This document shows, piece after piece, positions 1 to 6,900 of a DNA stretch of 8,310 nucleotides (position 1 is the stretch's first letter; each line of letters starts with the position of its first letter). The notes under the pieces were generated by a model, which saw only the letters and a program-made list of their open reading frames with translations, was not told the origin of the DNA and did not search any database. A program made the position numbers and the translations under genes. The stretch covers positions 1 through 8,310 of the forward strand of contig CAJPSM010000058.1 in the NCBI GenBank assembly GCA_905373305.1, in the 5' to 3' direction. The DNA is from an uncultured Streptococcus sp. (lineage in GTDB: Bacteria; Bacillota; Bacilli; Lactobacillales; Streptococcaceae).

Positions 1-1064
1 ATTATAATGAGTTATTAGCTCTTAGAAAGAAAATAGAAAATACACTGAATTATCAACTTTCACTTAGTAATTTGGAATTATATCACAGCAATCTATTTGC
101 TGTTGTTCTGGAAAAGTCTGAATTTATTAATCATGAATTTTTTAGTGATGTTATCAATATAAATAAAAAATATACAGACTTGAAGGTATTCAGAGAAAAA
201 AACTCGATTGATTTAACAATTGAGGTAACTGCTGAAGATGGACAGATTCATGTTATTTTTATAGAAAATAAAGTTAAGTCTTTACCTGACCAAAGTCAAT
301 TAGTTCGTTATTCTGAAAAAAATTCTAATGCTAAAGGGATACTTCTTAGTTTAGTTAAACCTGGATTTGATTTGCCTGATAGTTGGTTTAGAAGAAGTTA
401 TGGTGAGTTAACTGAGTATTATAAAGATTTGCTTGATAAAGTAGATGAGACTTTTAGATTATTCTTAATAGATTATATTGAATATATGGAGAATGTGAAA
501 GAATTTATTGGAAAGGTAAGTTATGGTAAATCATACTTTTTTGAAGAGTCTATTAATAAAGTACTTGAAGGTATGAGATTAAGGTCAGTTATCGAGAAGA
601 TTCATTATGCGAATTTAGAGAGTCAGATTGCTGATTTAGGGTATAAAACATACTCTGATAGAATAAGAGGAGAGCATTTTTTTGGAATCAATTTTCCTAT
701 CGATGGTACTACGTCATCATTTGATATCCAGATACAAGGAAATCAATATAGACATAAGGTTAATTTTTCTATTGAAGATAAAGCAAAATTAGTTGATTTA
801 GAAAGAATATGTGAGATTATAAAAGAGGAAACTTGTTTGTATAATTTCAATTTAGAGGATAATTCAATTTTAGAAAAATCATCTTCAAGAAAAAAATGGA
901 AAACATATGGTAAACAAGATTATTATGATTATGCCCGTATAAAAAAACAGGTATCTAGTGAAGATTTAATTGTTTATATAAGAACGGATGTTGAAAAAAT
1001 TCAAGCGGATTTGCAAAATGTTAAAAATATTTTTTTAGAAAATATTAAATCAACAACTAAATAA
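1..1064 (+). CDS. PD-(D/E)XK nuclease family protein (PDDEXK_4-like), 5' end outside the window
   Basis: This is a probable DNA nuclease of the PD-(D/E)XK superfamily; its substrate is unknown. Numbering from the TTG at 72, an Asp at residue 47 (IDLTIEV) precedes an IENK strand (E65, K67), giving the D...ExK core. A QSQLVRY segment (residues 74-80) follows, matching the Q..QL.RY pattern of PDDEXK_4 proteins. The true start lies upstream: the frame stays open from base 3, and the conserved N-terminal helix (ELYHSNL) begins at that TTG, so a start there would cut into the fold. About 353 residues are visible. No signal peptide or membrane segment is seen. Two sampled lines are about 27% G+C, against roughly 37-55% in lines sampled from guaC and smc, which suggests transfer from elsewhere. 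An mcrC remnant follows on the same strand, so a role in defence against foreign DNA is plausible but inferred. No clear terminator follows it. The family call is good; the biological role is not known. Confidence 0.8.
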   Translation, partial: YNELLALRKKIENTLNYQLSLSNLELYHSNLFAVVLEKSEFINHEFFSDVININKKYTDLKVFREKNSIDLTIEVTAEDGQIHVIFIENKVKSLPDQSQLVRYSEKNSNAKGILLSLVKPGFDLPDSWFRRSYGELTEYYKDLLDKVDETFRLFLIDYIEYMENVKEFIGKVSYGKSYFFEESINKVLEGMRLRSVIEKIHYANLESQIADLGYKTYSDRIRGEHFFGINFPIDGTTSSFDIQIQGNQYRHKVNFSIEDKAKLVDLERICEIIKEETCLYNFNLEDNSILEKSSSRKKWKTYGKQDYYDYARIKKQVSSEDLIVYIRTDVEKIQADLQNVKNIFLENIKSTTK

Positions 1065-1074
1065 AAGATACTAA

Positions 1075-1096
1075 ACAAGAAAACAGTTTTCGTTGT
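1075..1096. repeat. Short AT-rich inverted repeat after the nuclease gene
   Basis: GAAAAC (1079-1084) and GTTTTC (1086-1091) are perfect inverted copies around a single A. The outer ACAA (1075-1078) and TTGT (1093-1096) extend the pairing past one bulged G. The fold would be a hairpin with a CAG loop. It is followed by GCGGGGC, not a T-run, so it is not a canonical intrinsic terminator. It could be an operator-like site or chance in AT-rich DNA. Confidence 0.3.
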
Positions 1097-1158
1097 GCGG
1101 GGCAAAAAATATTGATCTGCTCTTTATTTTTAGAATAGAAAACGATTACAATTTTTAT

Positions 1159-1187
1159 GATGTTAGCATGTGTAATTGTGGTATAAT
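1159..1187 (+). promoter_or_regulatory. Possible extended -10 promoter at the mcrC remnant
   Basis: TGGTATAAT (1179-1187) is a perfect -10 hexamer with the TGN extension. The hexamer 17 bp upstream (GATGTT, 1159-1164) is a poor -35 match, so activity would rest on the extended -10. Transcription would start near 1194 and could read the mcrC remnant. The site lies where McrC similarity begins, so it may be a product of the junction rather than a selected promoter. Confidence 0.4.
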
Positions 1188-1754
1188 TTAAGAGATACTA
1201 GGTCTAATTTACTTGAAATAAAGCTTTGCCTGATGATCCTAAATAGAGAGAAGCATGGGTTAGGATATCAAGAGCAAAAGATCCATGGTATTCTTTTTGA
1301 TGTTTCCTGGCTTTGGGAAGAGTATGTCTACACCTTGTTGCCAAAATATTTTGTACATCCCAGAAGTAAGGATAGGACGGATGGAATTTCAGTATTTTCT
1401 GTTGGGAAACGAAAAGTATATCCAGATTTTTATGACAGAGAACGAAAGATTGTTCTAGATGCAAAATATAAAAAACTGGAGTTTACTGAAAAAGGGATTA
1501 ACCGTGAGGACTTGTTCCAATTGATTTCCTATTCTTATATCTTAAAATCTGAGAAAGCTGGACTGATTTTTCCTAGTATGGAGCAGTCAGTAAATAGTGA
1601 AATAGGGAAACTAGCTGGCTATGGATCTCAATTGAAGAAGTGGTCTATCCAAATCCCTCAGAATGCCTCATCCTATAGTGCATTTTGTAAAATGATGGAA
1701 AACTCCGCAGAAATTTTTAAAGCGATTATTGATGAAGAAGTGGGGAGAAAATAA
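1176..1754 (+). pseudogene. mcrC: 5'-truncated mcrC (McrBC-type restriction nuclease subunit), C-terminal remnant
   Basis: McrC is the nuclease partner of the McrB GTPase in modification-dependent restriction of foreign methylated DNA. The visible 192 codons match only the C-terminal half of McrC, which is usually roughly 350-450 residues. Numbered from TTG 1176, they contain WLWEEY (45-50), a YPDFY strand (82-86, with D84) and DAKYK (95-99, with D95 and K97), plus a DLFQLISY helix (112-119). The PD...DxK nuclease core is therefore complete. The N-terminal McrB-interacting and target-recognition part is missing. In-frame stops at 1164-1166 and 1173-1175 close the frame upstream, and I see no McrC-like continuation in other frames. 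Neither the TTG at 1176 nor the ATG at 1233 has a good ribosome binding site. No mcrB is in the window. It is most likely a decayed gene; a small stand-alone nuclease domain is a less likely alternative. Confidence 0.75.
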
Positions 1755-1769
1755 TCTCTTCACTTTTTT
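1738..1769 (+). terminator. Intrinsic terminator overlapping the mcrC stop codon
   Basis: An 11-bp stem pairs 1738-1748 (AAGTGGGGAGA) with 1755-1765 (TCTCTTCACTT), with two G-U pairs and a six-base AAATAA loop. It runs into a T-tract (1764-1769). The TAA stop at 1752-1754 sits inside the loop. It looks like the preserved end of the ancestral mcrBC transcript, and it insulates guaC from the accessory segment. Confidence 0.75.
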
Positions 1770-1785
1770 GATATTTATATAAGCA

Positions 1786-1798
1786 ATTCCCGAACAAT
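1786..1798 (+). promoter_or_regulatory. Candidate PurBox (PurR-binding site) upstream of guaC
   Basis: The 13-mer ATTCCCGAACAAT matches the PurBox consensus known from Lactococcus and Bacillus (AWWWCCGAACWWT) at 12 of 13 positions; only the fourth base differs. The invariant CCGAAC core is at 1790-1795. It lies about 64 bp before the predicted guaC transcription start and on the outer side of the -35. PurR of the lactococcal type senses PRPP and activates purine genes from an upstream site. No inverted second PurBox is visible nearby. Binding and direction of control are inferred. Confidence 0.6.
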
Positions 1799-1820
1799 AT
1801 AATTTGATTATTAAAAATAT

Positions 1821-1849
1821 TTGACAAAAACTGTACTTTGGTTTATAAT
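1821..1849 (+). promoter_or_regulatory. Consensus sigma-A promoter of guaC
   Basis: TTGACA (1821-1826) and TATAAT (1844-1849) are both perfect hexamers with the optimal 17-bp spacer, in an AT-rich setting. Transcription is expected near 1856, giving a leader of about 72 nt. An unimpaired core promoter beside a candidate PurBox would allow activation or modulation on top of a substantial basal level. Confidence 0.9.
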
Positions 1850-1855
1850 TAATCA

Positions 1856-1927
1856 AGGAAACGTCGGAAAAAGGCGTAGAGATGCGCAAGCATAGGTAGG
1901 TCATTACAAAAGAAACGAGACATCGAT
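1856..1927 (+). other. guaC 5' leader with a GNRA hairpin and a five-codon upstream ORF
   Basis: ATGC (1882-1885) and GCAT (1890-1893) pair around a GCAA tetraloop of the GNRA type. A weaker stem can form between 1862-1865 and 1873-1876. The same stretch reads as a tiny ORF, ATG at 1882 to TAG at 1897-1899 (MRKHR), preceded 7 nt upstream by AAGG (1871-1874). The guaC start itself has only a weak Shine-Dalgarno candidate (GAAACGAGA, 1912-1920). I recognise no known riboswitch. Control through this leader is possible but unproven. Confidence 0.35.
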
Positions 1928-2914
1928 ATGTTAAATGAATTTCCAATTTTTGATTACGAAGATATTCAGTTGATCCCAAATAAATGTGTCATTAAAAGTC
2001 GTGCAGAAGCAGACACGAGTGTCACACTTGGAAATCACACTTTCAAACTACCTGTTGTACCAGCAAATATGCAGACGATTTTGGATGAGAACGTAGCAGA
2101 ACAACTGGCTAAAGGTGGCTACTTCTACATTATGCATCGTTTTGATGAGGCTGGGCGCATTCCTTTTATCAAACGCATGCACGATCAAGGGCTTATTGCT
2201 TCTATTTCAGTCGGTGTCAAGGATTACGAGTATGATTTTGTTAGCCAACTCAAGGCTGATGCTCCTGAGTATATCACGATTGACATTGCCCATGGTCATG
2301 CGGATAGTGTGATTTCAATGATTCAGCACATCAAGAAAGAATTGCCAGATACTTTTGTCATTGCTGGTAATGTGGGAACACCAGAAGCTGTGCGTGAATT
2401 GGAAAATGCTGGTGCGGATGCTACCAAGGTTGGAATCGGTCCTGGAAAGGTTTGTATCACCAAGGTCAAGACTGGTTTTGGTACAGGTGGTTGGCAGTTG
2501 GCAGCACTTCGCTGGTGTGCTAAAGCAGCTCGCAAACCGATTATTGCTGATGGTGGGATTCGTACTCATGGTGATATTGCTAAGTCTATCCGTTTCGGTG
2601 CTAGCATGGTCATGATTGGTTCCCTATTTGCAGGTCATATTGAAAGCCCAGGAAAGACAATCGAAGTCGACGGCGAACAGTTCAAAGAATACTATGGTTC
2701 AGCTTCACAATATCAAAAGGGTGCTTATAAAAACGTGGAAGGAAAACGCATCTTACTTCCTGCAAAAGGGCATTTGCAAGATACCCTTACCGAGATGGAG
2801 CAAGATCTGCAGAGTGCCATTTCCTACGCAGGTGGACGCAAGGTTGCTGACCTCAAGCACGTTGATTATGTGATTGTGAAAAACTCTATCTGGAACGGAG
2901 ATGCTTCCCACTAA
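1928..2914 (+). CDS. guaC: GMP reductase
   Basis: GuaC reduces GMP to IMP with NADPH and releases ammonia, returning guanine nucleotides to the common purine pool in the cytoplasm. The 328-residue protein is an IMPDH/GMPR-type TIM barrel without CBS domains, as expected for the short Gram-positive GuaC. Key segments are PANMQT (45-50), the catalytic-loop sequence GIGPGKVCITK with the nucleophile Cys176, IADGGIRTHGD (206-216) and MIGSLFAGHIESPG (229-242), which bind the nucleotide phosphate. The IMPDH alternative is less likely because of the length and the GMPR-type KVKTGFG sequence after the cysteine. ATG 1928 gives the N-terminus I recall for streptococcal GuaC. It appears to be transcribed alone, or together with the downstream tRNA since no good terminator separates them. 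The candidate PurBox upstream fits its purine role. Confidence 0.95.
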   Translation: MLNEFPIFDYEDIQLIPNKCVIKSRAEADTSVTLGNHTFKLPVVPANMQTILDENVAEQLAKGGYFYIMHRFDEAGRIPFIKRMHDQGLIASISVGVKDYEYDFVSQLKADAPEYITIDIAHGHADSVISMIQHIKKELPDTFVIAGNVGTPEAVRELENAGADATKVGIGPGKVCITKVKTGFGTGGWQLAALRWCAKAARKPIIADGGIRTHGDIAKSIRFGASMVMIGSLFAGHIESPGKTIEVDGEQFKEYYGSASQYQKGAYKNVEGKRILLPAKGHLQDTLTEMEQDLQSAISYAGGRKVADLKHVDYVIVKNSIWNGDASH

Positions 2915-2937
2915 TGGATGCTTAGTTCACCCATAAA

Positions 2938-2981
2938 AAACTTGTTATTAGAGCAAATTTCTGTTATAATAAAACAAGTTT
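2938..2981. repeat. 9-bp perfect inverted repeat bracketing the tRNA promoter
   Basis: AAACTTGTT (2938-2946) and AACAAGTTT (2973-2981) are exact inverted copies separated by 26 bp. The left arm covers most of the -35 hexamer and the right arm covers the predicted start site, ending at the first tRNA base. It could be a protein-binding site, a folded 5' leader in a longer guaC-tRNA transcript, or coincidence. Confidence 0.5.
2942..2970 (+). promoter_or_regulatory. Promoter of the tRNA-Arg gene
   Basis: TTGTTA (2942-2947), 17 bp of spacer and TATAAT (2965-2970) with an extended TGT (2962-2964) form a good sigma-A promoter. The start would be near 2977, about five bases before the mature tRNA end, which is typical for a single tRNA gene. 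Confidence 0.8.
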
Positions 2982-3053
2982 CCACCCTTAGTGTAATGGA
3001 TATCACGTAAGATTCCGGTTCTTGAGATGGGGGTTCGATTCCCTCAGGGTGGA
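2982..3053 (+). tRNA. tRNA-Arg, anticodon CCG (reads CGG)
   Basis: A full cloverleaf folds. The acceptor stem CCACCCT (2982-2988) pairs perfectly with AGGGTGG (3046-3052), with A3053 as discriminator. The D arm (2991-3006) has GG at 2998-2999. The anticodon stem TAAGA/TCTTG (3008-3012, 3020-3024) closes the loop TTCCGGT, with anticodon CCG at 3015-3017. The variable loop has 4 nt. The T stem GGGGG/CCCTC encloses loop TTCGATT (3034-3040). An A at the usual position 20 (base 3000) and the A discriminator agree with arginine identity rules. The CCA end is not encoded (TGT follows), so it must be added after transcription. The U-turn base, U8 and A14 are present. Confidence 0.95.
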
Positions 3054-3065
3054 TGTAAACAGCTT

Positions 3066-3092
3066 AAAAAAGCCTTTAAATAAGGCTTTTTT
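3066..3092 (+). terminator. Intrinsic terminator after the tRNA
   Basis: AAAAAAGCCTT (3066-3076) pairs with AAGGCTTTTTT (3082-3092) around a TAAAT loop. The core is GCCTT/AAGGC, and the A-run and T-run would let it work on either strand. It ends the tRNA transcript, and any guaC read-through, before the rnc promoter. Confidence 0.85.
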
Positions 3093-3162
3093 CTTTATAT
3101 TGCCTCCAAAATTGGAAATCTTTTTCAAAAATTATCCAAATCTTTCCTAGTTCCGTTTTAAA

Positions 3163-3191
3163 GTGACTCAGGGGGCTTTTTTTGTTATAAT
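3163..3191 (+). promoter_or_regulatory. Promoter of the rnc-smc operon
   Basis: GTGACT (3163-3168), a 17-bp spacer and TATAAT (3186-3191) with an extended TGT (3183-3185) make a plausible sigma-A promoter. The start is expected near 3198, leaving a leader of about 27 nt that carries AAGAGG (3214-3219) five bases before the rnc ATG. Confidence 0.8.
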
Positions 3192-3224
3192 AGAAAGGAT
3201 CGTAATTATTAGAAAGAGGTTGGT

Positions 3225-3923
3225 ATGAAAGAATTACAAACTGTACTGAAGAAGCGTTTTGCAATCGAATTTGCAGACAAAAAGCTACTGGAAACGGCCT
3301 TTACTCATACGAGTTATGCCAATGAGCACCGTCTCTTAAAAATTTCACACAATGAGCGCTTGGAATTTTTAGGAGACGCTGTTCTGCAATTATTGATTTC
3401 AGAATACCTGTATAAAAAATATCCTAAGAAACCAGAGGGTGATTTGTCCAAGCTCCGTGCCATGATTGTCCGTGAGGAGAGTTTGGCTGGTTTTGCGCGT
3501 GATTGCCAGTTTGATCAGTTTATCAAGCTAGGTAAAGGAGAAGAAAAGTCTGGTGGGCGCAATCGTGACACCATTCTTGGTGATGCTTTTGAAGCCTTTC
3601 TGGGTGCTTTGCTTTTAGACAAGGATGTGGCTAAGGTAAAAGAGTTTATCTATCAGGTCATGATTCCCAAGGTCGAAGCAGGTGACTTTGAAATGATTAA
3701 AGATTACAAGACACACCTGCAAGAGTTACTCCAGGTCAATGGGGATGTGGACATTCGCTACCAGGTTATCTCTGAGACAGGACCTGCTCATGATAAGGTT
3801 TTTGATGTAGAAGTTCTGGTTGAAGGAAAGAGCATCGGAAAAGGTCAAGGCCGTTCTAAAAAATTAGCAGAGCAAGAGGCTGCAAAAAATGCCGTTGAGA
3901 AGGGGCTGGATTCATGTATTTAA
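3225..3923 (+). CDS. rnc: Ribonuclease III
   Basis: RNase III cleaves double-stranded RNA, maturing rRNA precursors and processing structured mRNAs and sense-antisense duplexes; it acts as a cytoplasmic dimer. The 232-residue protein has the family signature HNERLEFLGDAVL (42-54), in which E47 and D51 correspond to the E. coli catalytic residues E41 and D45. EGDLSKLRA starts at 71, and GDAFEAF supplies D120 and E123, equivalent to D114 and E117. A double-stranded RNA-binding domain follows (about 159-227), with HLQELLQ and the basic RSKKLAEQEAAKNA helix. All metal-binding residues are present and the length is typical. ATG 3225 is supported by AAGAGG five bases upstream. The last 10 bases overlap smc, the usual Firmicute arrangement, so the two are probably translationally coupled. 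Confidence 0.97.
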   Translation: MKELQTVLKKRFAIEFADKKLLETAFTHTSYANEHRLLKISHNERLEFLGDAVLQLLISEYLYKKYPKKPEGDLSKLRAMIVREESLAGFARDCQFDQFIKLGKGEEKSGGRNRDTILGDAFEAFLGALLLDKDVAKVKEFIYQVMIPKVEAGDFEMIKDYKTHLQELLQVNGDVDIRYQVISETGPAHDKVFDVEVLVEGKSIGKGQGRSKKLAEQEAAKNAVEKGLDSCI

Positions 3924-6900
3924 AGGAAATTGAGATTCAGGGATTCAAGTCCTTTGCTGACAAGACAAAAGTCGTCTTTGACCAAGGTGTGACAGCTGTC
4001 GTTGGGCCAAATGGATCTGGAAAGTCAAATATCACAGAAAGTCTGCGATGGGCCTTGGGGGAGTCTAGTGTCAAAAGCCTTCGTGGTGGCAAGATGCCCG
4101 ATGTCATTTTTGCTGGGACTGAAAGTCGTAAACCGCTCAATTATGCCTCTGTTGTCGTGACCTTGGATAATGAAGATGGCTTTATCAAGGATGCGGGACA
4201 AGAAATTAAGGTAGAACGCCATATTTATCGTAGTGGAGATAGTGAGTATCGAATTGATGGCAAGAAAGTTCGTCTACGTGATGTACATGACCTTTTCTTA
4301 GATACAGGTCTGGGACGTGATTCCTTCTCTATCATTTCCCAAGGAAAGGTTGAGGAGATTTTTAATTCCAAGCCTGAAGAGCGTCGAGCTATTTTTGAAG
4401 AAGCTGCTGGAGTTTTAAAGTACAAAACTCGTAGAAAAGAAACAGAGAGCAAACTGCAACAAACTCAGGACAATCTAGACCGTTTAGAGGACATTATCTA
4501 TGAGTTAGACAATCAAATCAAGCCTCTTGCAAAACAAGCTAAGAATGCTCGGAAGTTTCTCGACTTGGATGGTCAACGCAAGGCTATTTACTTGGATGTT
4601 TTGGTCGCTCAGATCAAGGAAAACAAGGCTGAACTAGAGCTGACAGAAGAAGAGTTAGTTCAGGTTCAGGAACTTTTGACGAGCTACTACCAAAAGCGTG
4701 AAGAGTTAGAAGAAGAAAATCAAACACTTAAAAAGAAACGCCAAGATCTCCAAGCTCAAATGTCCAAAGACCAAGGAAGTTTGATGGATCTGACGAATCT
4801 GATAAGTGACTTAGAGCGAAAATTAGCCCTATCAAAACTGGAGTCAGAGCAGGTAGCCCTCAATCAACAAGAAGCACAAGTCCGTTTGGCATCTTTAGAA
4901 GATAAGAGAAAGACTCTAAGTAAAGAGAAGGCAGAAAAAGAAGCGAATTTGGCACAGTTAGAGGAAAGTCTAACTGAAAACAACAAAGAACTCAATCGTT
5001 TAGAGGCAGAATTGCTAGCTTTTTCAGATGATCCTGACCAGATGATCGAGCTCTTGCGTGAACGCTTTGTTGCGCTTTTGCAAGAAGAAGCGGATGTCTC
5101 AAACCAACTGACCCGAATAGAGAATGAACTAGAGAACAGCCGTCAGCTATCTCAAAAACAAGCAGATCAAGTTGAGAAATTGAAAGATCAACTGGCTACA
5201 GCTAAAGAAAAAGCAAGTCAGCAAAAGACTGAGCTTGAATCTGCCAAGGAGCAGGTTCAGAAATTATTGGCAGACTACCAAGCTGGTGCCAAGGAGCAAG
5301 AGGAAAAGAAGGTTTCTTACCAAGCCCAGCAGAGCCAACTCTTTGACCGTCTGGATAGTCTTAAAAATAAGCAGGCTAGAGCCCAAAGTTTAGAAAATAT
5401 CCTTAGAAATCATAGCAACTTTTACGCGGGTGTTAAGAGTGTTCTCCAAGAAAAAGACCGTCTTGGTGGGATCATTGGTGCAGTCAGTGAACATTTGACC
5501 TTTGATGTGCATTATCAAACTGCCTTAGAAATTGCGCTTGGAGCAAGCAGTCAGCACATCATCGTAGAAGATGAGAACGCAGCGACTAAGGCTATTGACT
5601 TCCTCAAGCGCAACAGATCCGGTCGTGCAACCTTCCTTCCGTTGACGACTATCAAGGCTCGTACGATTTCGAGTCAGAATCAAGTTGCTATCGCATCAAG
5701 TCCAGGCTTCCTTGGAATGGCTGATGAGTTGGTTACTTTTGATACTAGGCTAGAAACCATTTTCAAGAATTTACTCGCAACGACGGCTATCTTTGATACC
5801 GTAGAACATGCCCGTGCAGCTGCTCGTCAAGTTCGTTATCAGGTTCGTATGGTGACACTGGATGGGACAGAGTTGCGTACAGGGGGTTCCTACGCGGGTG
5901 GTGCCAATCGTCAAAATAACAGTATCTTCATCAAGCCAGAGCTAGAGCAATTACAAAAAGAAATTGCTGAAGAAGAAGCTAGTCTGCGTTCAGAAGAAGC
6001 GACTTTGAAGACTTTGCAAGATGAGATGGCGGTATTGACAGAAAGATTAGAAGCCATCAAATCTCAGGGTGAGCAAGCTCGTATCCATGAGCAAGGCTTG
6101 TACCTTGCTTATCAACAAACCAATCAGCAAGTGGAAGAGTTGGAAACTCTTTGGAAACTTCAAGAAGAGGAACTAAATCGTCTTTCTGAAGGAGATTGGC
6201 AAGTGGATAAGGAAAAATGCCAAGAGCGCCTTTCTACTATCGCGAGTGAAAAGCAAAATCTAGAAGCTGAGATTGAAGAGATTAAGTCGAATAAAAACGT
6301 TATTCAAGAACGCTATCAAAACTTGCAGGAACAAGTAGCGCAAGCACGCTTGCTTAAGTCAGAACTGCAAGGACAAAAGCGGTACGAAGTAACTGATATT
6401 GAACGCCTAGGTAAGGAACTGGACAATCTGGATATCGAACAAGAGGAAATCCAGCGTCTCCTCCAAGAAAGGGTTGATAATCTTGAGAAGGTTGATACGG
6501 ATTTGCTAAGTCAGCAGGCGGAAGAGGCCAAAACTCAGAAAACAAACCTCCAACAAGGTTTGATTCGCAAGCAGTTTGAGTTGGATGATATCGAAGGTCA
6601 GCTGGATGATATTGCCAGCCATTTGGACCAGGCTCGTCAGCAGAATGAGGAGTGGATTCGCAAACAAACACGTGCTGAAGCCAAGAAAGAAAAGGTCAGC
6701 GAACGCTTGCGCTATCTACAAGCTCAATTAACTGACCAGTACCAGATCAGCTATACTGAGGCTCTAGAAAAAGCGCATGAGTTGGAAAATCTCAATCTAG
6801 CAGAGCAAGAGGTTAAAGATCTTGAGAAGGCTATTCGCTCACTGGGTCCAGTCAATTTGGAAGCTATTGACCAGTACGAAGAAGTCCACAATCGTTTGGA

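Noticed and set aside
72..74. TTG as the start of the PD-(D/E)XK nuclease gene
   Set aside because: The frame is open to base 3, no ribosome binding site precedes the TTG, and the conserved N-terminal helix begins right at it, so the gene almost certainly starts before the window.
1065..1190. BOX/RUP repeat, competence (ComX) box or an N-terminal McrC piece in another frame
   Set aside because: I see none of the characteristic repeat sequences or a ComX-type box. One 38-codon open stretch (1075-1188) exists in another frame but resembles nothing I recognise.
1204..1464. Minus-strand ORF of 86 codons over the mcrC remnant
   Set aside because: It is antisense to clear McrC similarity, has no recognisable domain and no promoter or ribosome binding site; it is a shadow.
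1668..1979. Minus-strand ORF of 103 codons across the guaC promoter
   Set aside because: It crosses a terminator, a consensus promoter and the guaC start on the other strand, and its composition does not resemble a real protein.
2982..3053. tRNA-Arg as an integration (att) site for a mobile element
   Set aside because: No repeat of the tRNA 3' end, integrase or foreign-looking DNA is found next to it in the window; the downstream genes are core housekeeping genes.
6354..6671. Minus-strand ORF of 105 codons inside smc
   Set aside because: It is a by-product of the coiled-coil codon pattern of smc; no family resemblance or start signals.
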